In this document: in pieces, positions 27,401 through 40,500 of the stretch
Layout: each line of letters begins with the position of its first letter
Numbering within the stretch: the stretch's first letter is position 1
Origin: Sarcocystis neurona
Lineage: Eukaryota > Apicomplexa > Conoidasida > Eucoccidiorida > Sarcocystidae
Direction of reading: 5' to 3'
Length of the DNA: 64,000 nt
Assembly: GCA_000727475.1 (NCBI GenBank)
Contig: KL647289.1
Coordinates: 4,344,019 to 4,408,018, forward strand
Translations under genes and position numbers: made by a program
The notes under the pieces: model-generated
Databases searched by the model: none
The model's input: only the letters and a program-made list of their open reading frames with translations
What the model was told of the DNA's origin: nothing

Positions 27401-29887
27401 ACCTCGCGTACTCGTCATGTAGTCCATGTGCCCGGCGTACGCAAACATATCATGCAGACTGTTAATTTTTATCTCGTGTATGTGCAGAGAGATAAGCGAC
27501 AGAAAGATTACGTCGAACTCTTCACTGACCACATGCTGCGTATCCGGGACACCCAGATGAGCGTGAGAGGACTGCAATACCATTGCAGAAAATTCAACTG
27601 TATACACTATAGTCTGGGCTGGTTCATGTGGAACATCATGCCGCTTGAGTGTGGGGGAAGATTTCGGCACCCGCGTCAAAAGTGGGCTTCGCAGTGGCAT
27701 GTCTCTCGTCCCCTTCCTTGCGGGTGCCACTGTCTTCCTTTACATTGTGTAGTCAGGGTTGCTCACTAAGACGATTCCAGTGTGCGGCTTGCGCAAATTC
27801 TGGCGCGTTCGTCAAAAATGCCTCCGGATTCCTCCTCTGGTATTGCTCCGCGAGATGGAAAGTTATTGGTGGGCCTGCAGCACTGTCAAAGAAGCAGGCC
27901 AACAGCGACTGCGGACACAATATATCGACAGCGAACAGGTGCGGGTGTGATGCATAAATTCGTGCGAACAACGGCGAGGCTGTTGCCTCGTAGCAGAGCC
28001 GTACAGCAGACGTGTCCGCTCCAGGGTCGCAGTGCGTAGGAACCTCTTTGAAGCTCCCGCTCGCGATCGCGCAGAACAACTTGCACGGCGTGAACATACT
28101 GGTACCAAGAAAAACGTGTGCAGTCTTCGGCATACGATATAAGTCCAGGTCGGTGTAGGCGCTGTTGATTCTCTACGACCCTGCTAGCATGGTCAGACAG
28201 ACTTCCTCTTGATGAGCTCAGCTCCGTACACTCTGGAAAACTCTACGCTCCTCCTCCACTTGCTGCAAAAGGGGTTCTTTCTACAGAAAAAGATTTTCGG
28301 CCTCCACTGTACTGCGGAAAAAGGGGTGTCCACCTGGCTGGTCCACGACGGCATGGTAAAGTCAAGCTGTGGCACTTCAACATTCAAACCAGTAGCTCCA
28401 CCCCTTTGAAAACGATACTGTGCAATGAATTCCGCTACGCCCGTCTGCTATAGTAGTATACACGAGCAACATCTCTAGTTTACCACAACGAAGACTCTGC
28501 GAGCTGCGGCCCTGGGAACCAGTTCCATTATGACAATATCTCCACACAAGCATAAGAGAGAAGACAGGAATGTGGGTTTATTTGCAGAACGACAATCACA
28601 CGTGGCAACTATACGTCCAGGGGCCGCTGATACTCCTCCACGCAGGACGGATTAGTAAGGGTTGTCCCTGCACTCGATATCAGACCTGTCCTGTCGGTAC
28701 AGTACCCGCGAAATTGATGCGCCTGAACTCTTGTATAGTGTCTCAACAGAGCGCGACCGGCGCCCTCTAATGCGTACTCTGCATGTCTCTCCGAGCGCGG
28801 CTTCTTATCGCATCTAATCATTCTGTGTCCAGAACACGTCTTTCGCAGCTCGTCGTGCGTGCGCAGACATCTGCGCACCTTGACGCGTATATCTTGTCCC
28901 CTGCGTTTGAATTGCACAGTCAGCGCGGCGACTGAAAAGATGCACCTTACAACGGAGTTCTGTTGTGTGCTCACGGTGGCCAAAAGCGACACGAGCATCC
29001 CAGACAAGGCTACCATGTTCTGATGTCCTTGGCGGGGCTTTTTGGTGTTTTGCGTACAGCGTATAAGTTGATCTTTTGAAACTGAAACCTCGCGTAAGTG
29101 CGCTGTTCTGGGTTCTTGGCTGCCTCGCTGGCAAATGTCTAGCAGCTAGACTTTCCTTCGTGACACTTCACTGCTCCGACGTTGCAGCCAGCACAACGGT
29201 ACATTTCTACCTCAGGTTAATCAACTATACAAATACCAATAAACGGGCGTGAGACTGTGTCCCTAGATCTACTTGAAAAGTGACTATACACTGGCTTGTG
29301 CAAAAGTTGTCGTGTGGCTTTTGAAGCTGATTTTTCCCAAGCATTCTATACTGTTTTTGTAAAAACGGAAAAAACGTGCTTGCAGAACACAGGCCTGCTG
29401 TACGAGAGATTTGCTTTACAAGCCGCCCACTGCACCTGAATGCCCGATGCGGTTTTTGTGGTCAAGTGTCCAAGCATAACTGCAAGACCGATGACACCAT
29501 AGACGCAGCAGACGAGCGGGCCACCACCGTTACAAATACTGTCGAGTCCAGTGCACCGGGGCCGCTTGCTCGAACATCTCGTGCGCCTGTTTGTATACAG
29601 GATTGAGTTCACTTTAGAACACTGAGGCACGACGGAATGTCTCTCTTCAGTTTTCGTTCGAGACTGACGACTCATGACTCCTCCCTTAGCCGTTATCGTG
29701 AACGGTAGGCGTTCCGATTATAGCGTAGGAAGAGGTCTAAAGACAGGTTTGGCCATATGCCGACAAGTGCGAAAAAGACGCTTGCGTGCGAGACGGGCGT
29801 CCGCGTTTTCTAGTCAACTTGGAAGCACGGGCGAGTTTGTCCGCTGCAGGGAACGATCCAGCGTTGTGTGCAACTCTCTTTTCTTCC
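24431..29887. other. Intergenic region between UTP20 and the NEK kinase
   Basis: About 5.4 kb without a gene I can support. The longest frames are two mutually antisense ones near 27.27-27.77 kb (161 codons on +, 153 on -), neither with an ATG-initiated recognisable domain. Other frames are under 155 codons. No tRNA-like T-arm or repeat family was seen by eye. Confidence 0.5.
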
Positions 29888-32800
29888 ATGATGAGCACGA
29901 CGGTGAAAGCCAGACGCTACCAACGGCTAAAAGAAATAGGCGAGGGCGCATATGGAAAAGCGTTCCTTGCTAAAGATAATTTTCGTGGTGGAGCAGAGTA
30001 AGTTCTCAGCAGACCCTTTGTCGGCACCTGTTACGATTCGACGTCTTTTCTCTATGGGTGACACACCAGCGTGCGCCACTCCATCCACATGCATACAACA
30101 TAAAATGCATGTACTGATCAATCCATATATTCGACGGGGGACCCACCAGAAATACACGTCGCAGCTGAATCACCACCATGTGGTCAAAAGCTGTGATGAC
30201 GTCACGTAGCTATGTGCCCAGCATACAGCCCACCTTGCGACTCAAGAGAGACACAGGAGAGAGAAAGAAGAGCAATCCGGAGACCGTGCCGGTGGTTCTG
30301 TTTGCTGGGCTGGTGGCGCATTCCATTGCAGGTGCGTTATCAAAACCATTGACGTCACACGAATGAACAAGAAGGAACAAGAGGCATGCATAACAGAAGT
30401 ACAGGTAAGCGATTTCGCTTCTTACAATACTTTTTATGCAGTAGCAACACAGGGCCCTTCACGGGAATTCATAATCCGGGGAAAAAACTCTTTCCTCTGG
30501 AGGTATTTGGAGAAGGTGTCTACGTGAATGTTTACGGGTCTATACAGTCAGCACAGCTGGGAATTACACTTTCGGTGTTGAGTCTACCTTCAGCGGCGTG
30601 GACGGTGCACACAAAATGTAAGTTTGCCTTACCTACACCCTTTGCGTACACAATAAAGCGTATGCATGAGTAAGAAGAGTGCAAATGACCTGAATGTATT
30701 CTGCCCTCTAGTAGGGAATGTGGGAATCCGCGAACATGTCACCACCTAAGTCAAAGTGTGCGGAACTCAGCCAGACGCGGCGCCGGCATGTTACTTACGT
30801 AACAACCAGGTCTACACAATGGTTAGAAGTGGGCCCCGACGGGACAAATCACAGGAACCAGTCGAGTTTAGCACAAAAACTGAAAGATTCTGAGAAGGCG
30901 TTGCTTTGGGCACTACCTCACAGGTGAGTGTAGGCCCCTGCAGTCTCACGCAGTGGAGGGCAGACAGACAGACATTTCATGCTCTTTATGCCCGTGTGAG
31001 TGAAAATCCGCTTGCAGTTGCTCGCGCGTCTGGAACACCCATTTATCGTCAGATACGTCGACAGCTTCGTGGACGAAAATCACATCAACATAGTCATGAG
31101 CTACTGCCCAGGTGAGTGCAGCACGTGCGTGCACCACCCCCTGAAAAGTATTCTTCTTGCACCCTTTTGCACTCTATCCTTCAGTTCATCTTTTGATACA
31201 CATGCCCCGAGCCAGCCCTGCGGAATACGGCGTCTCCATATCTACGTGGATGTGAATCTCCCGTAGTTCTCACCAGGGTACTCACCCACATGCCACACGC
31301 AGCTGAAGGCCACAAACTGCGTGGAAGGTAAGATTCTGATATGCGGAGTGCCGTCAGTGTCAGCCAAAATCTCAGACTGGAGTCTCAAAATACTCGGCTA
31401 CAAAGGGTATCATTACATAACCATACGTATTTTATGTGTTTGTCCTACGCATCCAGTACCAAGGAAGTGCAAAAACATACAGGCAAAACCTACAAGCACC
31501 TTTACCCGTTTTAGAAAAATAAGGTCGTTTCGTTAGCGGTCCCACACTTGTGAAGAAAGCGTGCATTCGAACGCTTGACGACTTAATGCCGATATTGTCC
31601 CAGAGTGACATAGCGTCTGTCGGGATATATGCATGTCCGCCAACGTGGTTGATTGTTCGTAACAATAGGAAGGTATGCATGACACGCTATCGTTGCTTCG
31701 TCAAACAACTTGGGCACTACATACTTTTGTCAGAGGTCACGTGAGAATACACACACTACCTTCATTGAACGAGGGCGGACGCTTCTGCCCTTCCACGCTC
31801 AAGACAGTGGGGCGCATCCTGACCTTGAGGCAGTGGAAGATCTTCCTTCTGCGTTTGTTTAGGTGCTGTGTATTCGCAGACGGCGATTTAGCCTCCGTGA
31901 TCAAGGCACGGAGTCGCTCGAACGAGCCCTTCAGCGAAAAGCAGATTTTGAGATGGCTGGCGCAAATGCTGATTGCTTTGAAGCACATTCACTCTCAGCG
32001 AATTATTCACCGAGGTACCGTAGTACAGATATAACGTACAGAAATTACGCGTATCAACGGAATGAATTTGTGTGTAAACACAGGCGTTCCGGGTCCTATA
32101 TATATATATATATATACATCGTCAAGATAGTGAGTTAGCACACAACCGAGTACGCCCGCCGCCGTATATATATACATACGTATATATATATATATATATA
32201 CAATTAAATTTTTGTCATTCAAGCGTGCATCTCTACGTGGAGTGTACCAGTGTGCACGTCCCGCATATCCGACTATGTGGACGCTAGTAGGACACGTCAT
32301 TTTACAGTGCAGGAGAGCCCGAGTTCATGTAAATTACCTCAGGACTGTACACTTTTTTGACTTTGCAAAAATGCAAGAGCATACGGTCTTACTTGTCTCT
32401 GATTCATCCACTCACAGTCGCCTCCACAAGGGCGCTGTTTTAGCATCCGCGAGAATCGTACATCAATCCCCTTATTTCTACTGGCCGTAGAATAAACCAA
32501 CTCACTTGCTGACAGTTCCGCATAAACTGAGACTGAGGTACACAGATGTACACCTGCATGTTCGCAGGAGTGAACTGCCTACGTACACTGACGTGAAACC
32601 CGTGTACTTTGTCAAGTAACTAGAGCGCAGTGTTATCCTTTATAGTCAGAAGAAACAGGAAACGCAAGACTGTTTTTTGAGCTCAAGCAGCTTGTAACGA
32701 ATACCATCGTCCACGTTGCAGCTCACCCGGAATGGCCTTCGCTTGGGTGCTAGACAGCCACTCGTCAGATGCACCATGGGTGTCTCTTCGTACGCATTCG

Positions 32801-34880
32801 GTTTAAAGGGCGTAGTCAAGGTCTTCAAACGCTTCGATCCCAACAGTGTTCGGCCACGCAGCGTTGTCACAGAAACGTGCCAACTGCGGGAGGCTGACTG
32901 CTACACGTTTTCGTCTGTTTTCCTGGGTTCGCTTGGCAGACATAAAAAGTCAAAACCTGCTTGTAGACTGTGACAAACGCCTCCGCCTTGCGGACTTCGG
33001 GATCAGCAAGCTGCTTGACCACAGTGCTGCACAAGCTCAAACATTCATTGGCACTCCCTCGTATCTGAGTCCAGAGTTATGTTTGGTAAGGTTGCTGCCC
33101 GCTAACCTAGGCAACAGTAGTAACGCCGGCGAATCAACTGCCCTTAATTCTGCAATGTTTATACAGTGGTAGCAAGAGAACTAAAGCTTTGCTCGACAAA
33201 AGAGGAGATTCGGTTATGCAAACACATGAAGCGATTTCCTAACGCAGAGAAGTTTCCAAGAGTGGGTGTGCTCTGAGACGTGCATAGAAAAAGTATTCAT
33301 TTTTCCTGTGGGCCCTCAACATTACACTGCACTGTAGGGTCGCTGTGACGTTGCTGCAGGGGGAACGTTATGGAGCGGCGACCGACATTTGGTCTGTCGG
33401 CTGTGTAGTCTACGAAATCGCGACGTTCAAGACGCCTTTCCACATGGCAAGCAATATCGCCGACCTATTTTACAGAATCAACACAATGCCTGTAAGTCTC
33501 CCGTATCACTTCTATAAATTCAACTACTGTACACAATTGACATTAAGCCCGTAAGACTCTCAATTCATTTCCATAGATTCATACAACTCACACAAATCCA
33601 AGTGCCTGTGAATTCTGGCGTAGTAAGACAAACGTTTGCGTGTAGTGCCATTCTGCATCAACCGTGTCGTTCATTACCACAGCTTGCTGTAATGCGAAGC
33701 GTGGCTTCGGCGGCGCTCTTCAACGTGCGCAGGAACAAAAGGTGCACAACCCTTGTTTTGCATCCTCCACTTGCACGTACACGTGAATGTGAAACGTGCA
33801 AATAAGTGGTCACTTCTGTGAATCTCCTTGAGGAATACAAGAGAAGAATACAACTTTTCCAGGTGAACCTTCGTGCAAGTAGAAAAAGGGGGAAAATCAT
33901 GTTACGCGCATGTTACTGAAGCATTAAAGTCTGGTTTTTTGTTTTCGAGCATTCACTCCAACGTCGTCAGCGAAACAAATATACTCTTCTCGAAACCGGT
34001 GGAATCTGAACAGGTGTCCTTTACATCTAACTGGGAGCGTTCACCTTTAGAACCACGTTTCATCACTATAGAGGTGCCTTTTACATTTGACAGAGAACTC
34101 TCACCATTAGTGCTACGTTTCATCACTGTCTGCCTGATGCGCAGATCCCCCCTCTTCCTGCACGGTACTCAGCGGAACTCCAAGCGCTGGTGGACATCAT
34201 GTTACTGCGCGATCCGCATAAAAGGGCTACCGCCGCGCAATTGCTTCAGATGCCTTCCCTTCAGGTGAGGCGGCAAGTAGACTAGATACTCGTAGACCTG
34301 TCGGAACATCCTTAGCAGCTTCCACCAATGACTGCAAAATTACAGTTAAATATCCGAAGCAGGTACAAAGGCATTCAACTGTCTTTCTATGCATGAGGGA
34401 GAACATTTAGGAGATGACAGAAAATTGGCTACCTGCGTCCGCTACGCGGTTCACTTCGGAAAGCGGCGGCCGCTTCTGGTAAATGAAACAAGGCGGACAA
34501 CGTGTCCTTACTTACAATGCTGACTGAGTGGCGGCCACACCGGGACACTACGCCCGCTTTGCACTTCCCGCCTACACACGTATGGATTCACTACACGCAA
34601 TGGCACCACCACGTGCCTAGAGAACGCAGCACTCGCCAAAGCGGAGATACCCACGTGCACCCTCTTCGGGAAAGTGCTGGTTCGAGCGCCGTATCGGCCC
34701 ACGCATACGAGGCGTAAGGCTGCTCGGCAAGGGGCCTCTGCCAGGACTCTTGACATAACACCGCTCGAAGTAATAGCCTTGTAAATGCAACTGTGCCGCT
34801 GCGTCTTCTCGCAGGACGCTGTTAGAGCGATGCTCGAGGAAACACGGAATAGGACAAAAAAGCCTGCGCGGACGACCTAG
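29888..34880 (+). CDS. NIMA-related (NEK) serine/threonine protein kinase
   Basis: Eight exons assemble with all phases agreeing: 29888-29997, 30332-30404, 31018-31111, 31880-32014, 32940-33085, 33360-33491, 34145-34264 and 34815-34880, giving 291 residues. Motifs seen: glycine loop GEGAYG (residues 18-23), VIK with catalytic Lys41, HRDIKSQN (136-143), DFG (156-158), GTPSYLSPE (175-183) and a DIWSVGCVVYE helix F region. HRDIKSQN with GTPxYLSPE is the NEK family signature, and the order matches the NEK1/NEK5-type catalytic domain. All catalytic residues are present, so an active kinase is expected; family members act in centrosome, spindle and cilium/flagellum control. The protein ends 22 codons after the kinase fold, with a basic tail and no coiled coil, unlike the long tails of many NEKs. 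Start choice: Met-Met at 29888; an in-frame ATG at 29786 would add 34 residues. Confidence 0.93.
32097..32201. repeat. Two TA microsatellites in NEK intron 4
   Basis: TA runs at about 32097-32116 and 32165-32201 lie in the intron between NEK exons 4 and 5. Confidence 0.85.
34013..34130. repeat. Tandem pair of about 59-bp units in NEK intron 6
   Basis: Two adjacent diverged copies, each beginning GGTG(T/C)C and ending in ACGTTTCATCACT, occupy about 34013-34071 and 34072-34130. They sit just before the 3' splice site of NEK exon 7. They do not extend the kinase reading frame. Confidence 0.7.
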
Positions 34881-37567
34881 TTGTGGAGCGCTACCTGCAG
34901 ATATGTCTCTGTCACGCGCTTGGCGTCAACTGCGGAGAGTGATCAGCCTTTTTACATAATAGACCTGTTGCACCCGCGGGAAACGGAAACTTAAGTGGAG
35001 AAAAGCGAGAGCGTGTCTACTGTCTAGCGCGTGATTGCTCGAACACCATCATCTTGCGGGCAAAGGCAGACGCGCGCACTCACGTTTAAATTCTGCATAC
35101 AAAGCTCTTCCTTGCAAGTTCCCCAAAGCGCTCTGCAGCGTACGCGACGCAACCGTTTGAGTAGGCCAGCCAGCTTTTGCGTAAGCAAGTAATTTGCTTA
35201 CGAGCACACAATGTGGAAGTCATTGGGGAACAGAACTCAGGAGGGAAGTGCCGATCTATCAACATCGTTTCGCGTTCCGGTGCATGGAGACCAGATAGTG
35301 ACAACTGCTCTGTAGCGGCGAGCAGGGTTCCCATTATCGAATCCACGCGCGTGTGCAACCAGGCAGGCTCATCCCCTGTATCCAGCCTTCGGCGTCTCAA
35401 AAAACGTAGCGTCTAGATACGACGTAGTAGCGTGACGTAGCGGACCGCATACGACGACGAAGCTGTCTGCGGGATGATCCATAGTCGGATGTCTCCGCAG
35501 TCGTACACAAATCCTTGAAAAGATTTACTTGTCCGTGAGGAGTTCTATTTGTGTTACACTGGCTGTCAAAGCGTGTGGTCGTATTCGTCGCGCGAGGAGA
35601 CAGAAACAGCGGCCGCTGTTTCGATAGGCTTGAGGTTCGACGCAGCGATTTGTCACATTGTCACATTCAGTACGGACCTACATTAGAAAGACGCGCGCTG
35701 CATGTCCGGCGTCAAGGTCATATGCACGTACTGGCATATGACTACAGAATGCCGGCCCTTTATATTTTTGCCTACAACGAGTTGAGTGCGTTTTCAGCAC
35801 GAAGACCCAACATTGGAATACCAGGAATATTATCTAGGATCAGATAATTTGTTAATGTTTAAATCATCCCCACTGTTTCACTGTTTCTGTGTACGAAGAG
35901 ACTTCCGTGCTGGAAGCATTCTAGCCTGCAATCACGATTTACAGGTGCCAGTTAACAGTGGGACACACCTGCTCCCCGTGTTTATACGCAGATATAAGTC
36001 GACACCTCCCATGCACAAGCGCATGATGCCCCAGTAAGAGAGTTCCAGTGACGCAGATGGTTTGTTAGTTTCACGTCACACAAACTGCTTTTTTCCAGGA
36101 AGAAAACTCCCGCGGTGTAGTAACCTTGAAATGCAGTCAGGAATCACATGCGCCAAGCGAGACCGGGATGTGCCGCCTCCCTTGCGTGCTCAGAAGCACA
36201 CACAAAACAACTTCTACCATGCACAAGTACATGTGTCACATATATGTATATCTAAGTTGAGAAGAGCAAACCCGATAACGATTAAAGCGATGAGTTTGAT
36301 CTCAGTTGTACTGTAATGCCACAGACTTCATGCTCGTCCAAGGGCAGAACGCTTATTAAAAAAGTTTGCAACCTACTCTAGCTGTTGCAACTTGGAAGAC
36401 AGGAGGCATACAAACGAATGATCCCCACCATTGATACAAAAATGTGGACTGATAAAGCTGGAGAACAGCACACACTTTTTCAGAAGAAGTATTTCGGTAC
36501 TTCTCGCCCTTAATGCAGAACTGCGTTAAATCGAATTCTGAAACTTGTATTTCAATCTCAGTCAAACTCATCTGGGTACAAGGTCCTGTATGCCAGTAGT
36601 ATAGCGAAGCAAGCAACTCACGCCCGAAACACTGTAACCGAGCAGAGAATCAACTTTTCGCGCCGTCAGAGGTCGTCACATAATGCTCTTCGAACCCTCA
36701 CAATAGTCAGCGGGGCCTCAGTGCTTCTACAGTTTGAACAGCCAAAGTCCATGGGACCACCGCCCGGAGCCATGAGGAGGTCTGTCGAGAGCGGCTCGTG
36801 CTCACAGGCCAGGGACACAGAGTAAGAGGGTAGCATGTGACAACAGCGACTAATCAGGATTATCAAAGCGTGCATCTGTCACAACCCAAGCGCTGCTTCC
36901 TCGCCAACAGAAGCATGCCTGATAGATGTGGCATCCACATCAACATTGCTACTGGGTGTTGTCTTCGCTTGATTATTGCGTCGCCGTTGTTGACCACCTG
37001 CCCGTCGTCCTGCAGTCCACAAACAAACAAATGTGGAGCCAGCCTTTCCGCGAAAACATTGCGATACGTTTAGAGGCCCAATGTAATCAAATGTGAGGTA
37101 CCGACTATTCCAGTACCAAACTCTATGCCCGTACATCATTCTTGCAAGTATAGCTTCTTTTTCACACGCAGCATGTTCAATCGGAAAGTCATCAATGTGC
37201 GTTGACTGTGTCTTCCGTTTACACTTGGTACTGTGTAAAAAGCACCGCCGCATTGGTGCCACCATTACGTGCAGTCTGTTCTAGGCGTTTAACTTACAAC
37301 TCCACTTAAACCCTGCTATAAAAAGACAACGAATTACAAGGTACGGAGGTCTCAGGTGCGCAGAACTCTTCCAGAGAAGTCACAGCAGAACATCAAACAC
37401 TGAGGTGCTTACGCGAGACAGACTGTTGTGTTGCCTTGCAGCAACTAAGTACCACTGCTCCTGATCCGCCTGATACGATAAACCACTCACATGCAGCATA
37501 GCTGCCCAACGCTGTTCTAGTGGACTCCTCGACATCACTTCCTGGAAAGCATCAGCGCACGCCGGCA
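34881..37567. other. Intergenic region with unassembled exon-like stretches
   Basis: No complete gene could be built. On the + strand, 35798-36036 (79 codons after a TTTTCAG acceptor, ending at a GTAAGA donor) and 36514-36825 look exon-like. On the - strand, frames at 36356-36616, 36879-37265 and 37380-37568 are open but lack known motifs; the last could be extra 3' sequence of the RING gene. Confidence 0.35.
36514..36825 (+). CDS. Possible exon of an unrecognised + strand gene
   Basis: A 104-codon frame without an early ATG begins just before a pyrimidine-rich acceptor ending at 36518 and closes with TAA at 36823-36825. That TAA overlaps a good donor (GTAAGA at 36822), so it may be an internal exon. 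The C-terminal part reads like ordinary protein (LLQFEQPKSMGPPPGAMRRS). No domain is recognised and flanking exons are not established. It could be a chance open frame. Confidence 0.2.
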   Translation, partial: CRTALNRILKLVFQSQSNSSGYKVLYASSIAKQATHARNTVTEQRINFSRRQRSSHNALRTLTIVSGASVLLQFEQPKSMGPPPGAMRRSVESGSCSQARDTE

Positions 37568-40500
37568 TCAGCAGACTGATAGTCGGCGACCGTATACTTC
37601 CTTACTGGGAACGCAAACCGGCTTGAGAATATTGTTCTTGTCCGGACGCAGGCGTCTAAGGAACGTATATGCCAGCGGATTCTTGGTAAGCGCTCCAGGC
37701 GTCTGCCTCCAAAGCTCAACTGTCGTAATGGGCCGCCGACACAAAGGGCAAGTTTTGCTCTTCTTGATCCATCTGTGGTAAACCGAAAGGCCTCACAATT
37801 TCGTTTGTTTGCGGGCTCGCTATTTTGCTCATATGACACCACATGCAGACAGGTAAAAGGCCACACATGTAGACGCGCAAGCAATATTATGCGATACACA
37901 GTACGCGTACCATAAACTGAGCAAACTGATGTGCACTCGCATGTACTGAAGTCAGAAGACTCCAGCCGCTACAAAGGGCGCTCTCCGCGCTAGAACGAGC
38001 TGGAACAGCAAGACTGGCGTGTGCCTGTGCACCACCGATTACGCGCATGTTTTGGATCCACGGTATCATACCCGCCCAATTCCTGATAGTTGTGTCTAAG
38101 CACCGCAAAAGGTAATACCGCATAGTATATCGGAAGTAGGTTAGCTGCTAAGATCCACACGGGTTCACCTTCCAAAACGCCGAGTCCTGCGTAGGTGCCC
38201 ACAACGAAAGTCGATCTCTCCAGTGGTCAGGTACGTATCCTATACGTACCCAGATACACTTACATTTGAAGAGACAAGACGTTTCACAGGAATACGCGCA
38301 ACTGATATGCGTAGGGCTGTTCTGCTCTCTGATACCTTGCTGTCTGCTTGCCGCAGGGCTTCCTACACGCAGCCTTCACGTGCTAGTATGTGTTCCACCG
38401 TGACACGCTACTACTATTTTGAAGCAGTCGCGTGCAGGCCCGTCACAGCAAAATTCGCGTGCACGCCCGTCCTCCCCTCGGACCTCCTCCTCTGCACCCG
38501 GTCGCCACTCCCCTTGGTGCCGCCCACCGGTAATATTATCTATTTCCCAGGCGGGCGAGCGCGTGGTGCTCATGCAAGTGGATGCGCTTCAAGAAATAAG
38601 GCTGGAGGACTGCACGCTGCTGAGCACCGTATAACACACAAATGTCTACCGAACAGCCATCCGACGCCTGCCGTCACTCAGTTAATCGTATATATACATG
38701 CAGATTAGCATTACGCTGGCAGACAGCCGGTGGGTCTCTGCTCGCCCTCACGCCGAAATGATGTTGTTGGCACAACGAGTCTAGCACCTGCATGTGGTAG
38801 AGGGCGGCGCCCAGCGCTCGCTGTTGCCGCGATGCGCCACGGCGGCGCCCGTACGGCGATGAGGGATTCAGGAATATTCCCCACAGAATTGTGTATATGT
38901 GCTACGTAACTGGATCTATTCACAAGCATGAAGAATGGCCCCCTTCATTTAGGTACCACATGTTTCATAGAGGACAAGTAACAACTCCGCTAACTATTAA
39001 TAAGGAAAAACGGCCTGCCCCAATTTTACAGGACTCAACGTTCAACACAGTAAGCAGTTGAGACGCATCACTGACGGTTGACTGGATAAAAAGGACACAC
39101 CATGTTTCCAGTACACGCCAAAACTGTTTCTGCAGCGCTGTCTCTTACCTTGCATCATCTGATTTAGTGAGTCAGTTGCACACGCGCATACAAGCGTAAT
39201 CATCCCCCTGATGAAATACGTATGCATAAACACATATGTTCAGTATCCTGTTGCAAAACCTGCCTGAGTACACGTCTCACGTACGCATCCTCGTCCTCTC
39301 GTATACTGCACCAAATACATCCAAGTACCCATGGAGGCATGCTCTTCCTATTGTTACCCACACAGGTATCATACAAATCGCTGGTTAACGAAGGCGCGAC
39401 TTTCCCGTGACACCTCAGTCAGACAAGCAGCATCCGTGACTCTCACCTTGCAATACAAGCGCAACAGAAGCAATGCCGGCAATCTTCCACCATAGCGACT
39501 TCTCCTTTAACCCTGATTTCAACGAAACAAACGATGCATTCTTCGTGCGTCTTCAGGTAGATAAACCTCCGCGTGTTTCCAGAGTCGAGAGCAGCAGTAC
39601 CGTTGCCTCGCCTACGCTTCACGCCTCCTACTGTCTTTTGTGACAGCCCACGTGTCGCTGGTTCAGGAGCAACATCTGCTTCCAGTTGGCCTCCAGCAAC
39701 TGCAACGGTGGATCCAGAGTGTGTCTGCCGCCGCTCAGGTGCAGCACTGTTCCCTTGCTCGGCTACATCAGCGCCCTGGGAGGCACTTGCAATGCTTCGA
39801 ATCCCAACAGAAGGCACGCTTACGGCCTCTGGTCCAGACGTTGGCGCGTTGCCCTCAGGAACGCTTCGAGAACCAGCCTCGACCTGACCAGCAACTGCGG
39901 ATGAAACTCCACGAGTTCTAGAGTACGCAGTATGCGCCCCAGCTGGGCGGGCGGCGGTGCAACTTACAGTAGCAGACGGCGAATAAGTAGGGGCACCAGT
40001 GGGCGCTGTAGAAGAAGAGGCAGTCGCATCGTTCTCACTAAATCGCTCCGGTGTACGTGACAGCGTCGTACGTGACAGGGTCGTGGCGGCAGAACAGGAT
40101 ACCCTGTTCCCACCTGAGACGACTCGAGACATTGTGGGTGCAGCAGCAGCCTGATTAGCGGGGAACGAAAGAAGCGAGCCGCGCGACGTTGTGGCTCCTG
40201 GACGGTTTCCTCGTAGCTGAAAAAATACCTCCAACGGAACAGGACGGCGCATCGTGGTCGACGGGTCTCCGTCACCTCTGCTCCCAGCAGGAGCTGCAGA
40301 CCCACGCGGGACGCCTGGCCCTGGTGCAGGAGAAGCGGAAGTCAAAGAGAGGGGTGAACTTGATAAAGCGGAAGCTGCAGCGGCTCTTCCTGAAGAATAA
40401 CTTCCTCGTCTGTGCGACTGTTCCTGTGCAGCAGGTCGTAGCGCTCGACAACGGGTACGTGCGGAGTCGCTAGCAGACGCTCCGCTGGGAGGCAACGCAG

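Noticed and set aside
38223..38708. 161-codon + frame
   Set aside because: No ATG start near its 5' end and no motif; a different + frame in the same place has a more protein-like C-terminus.
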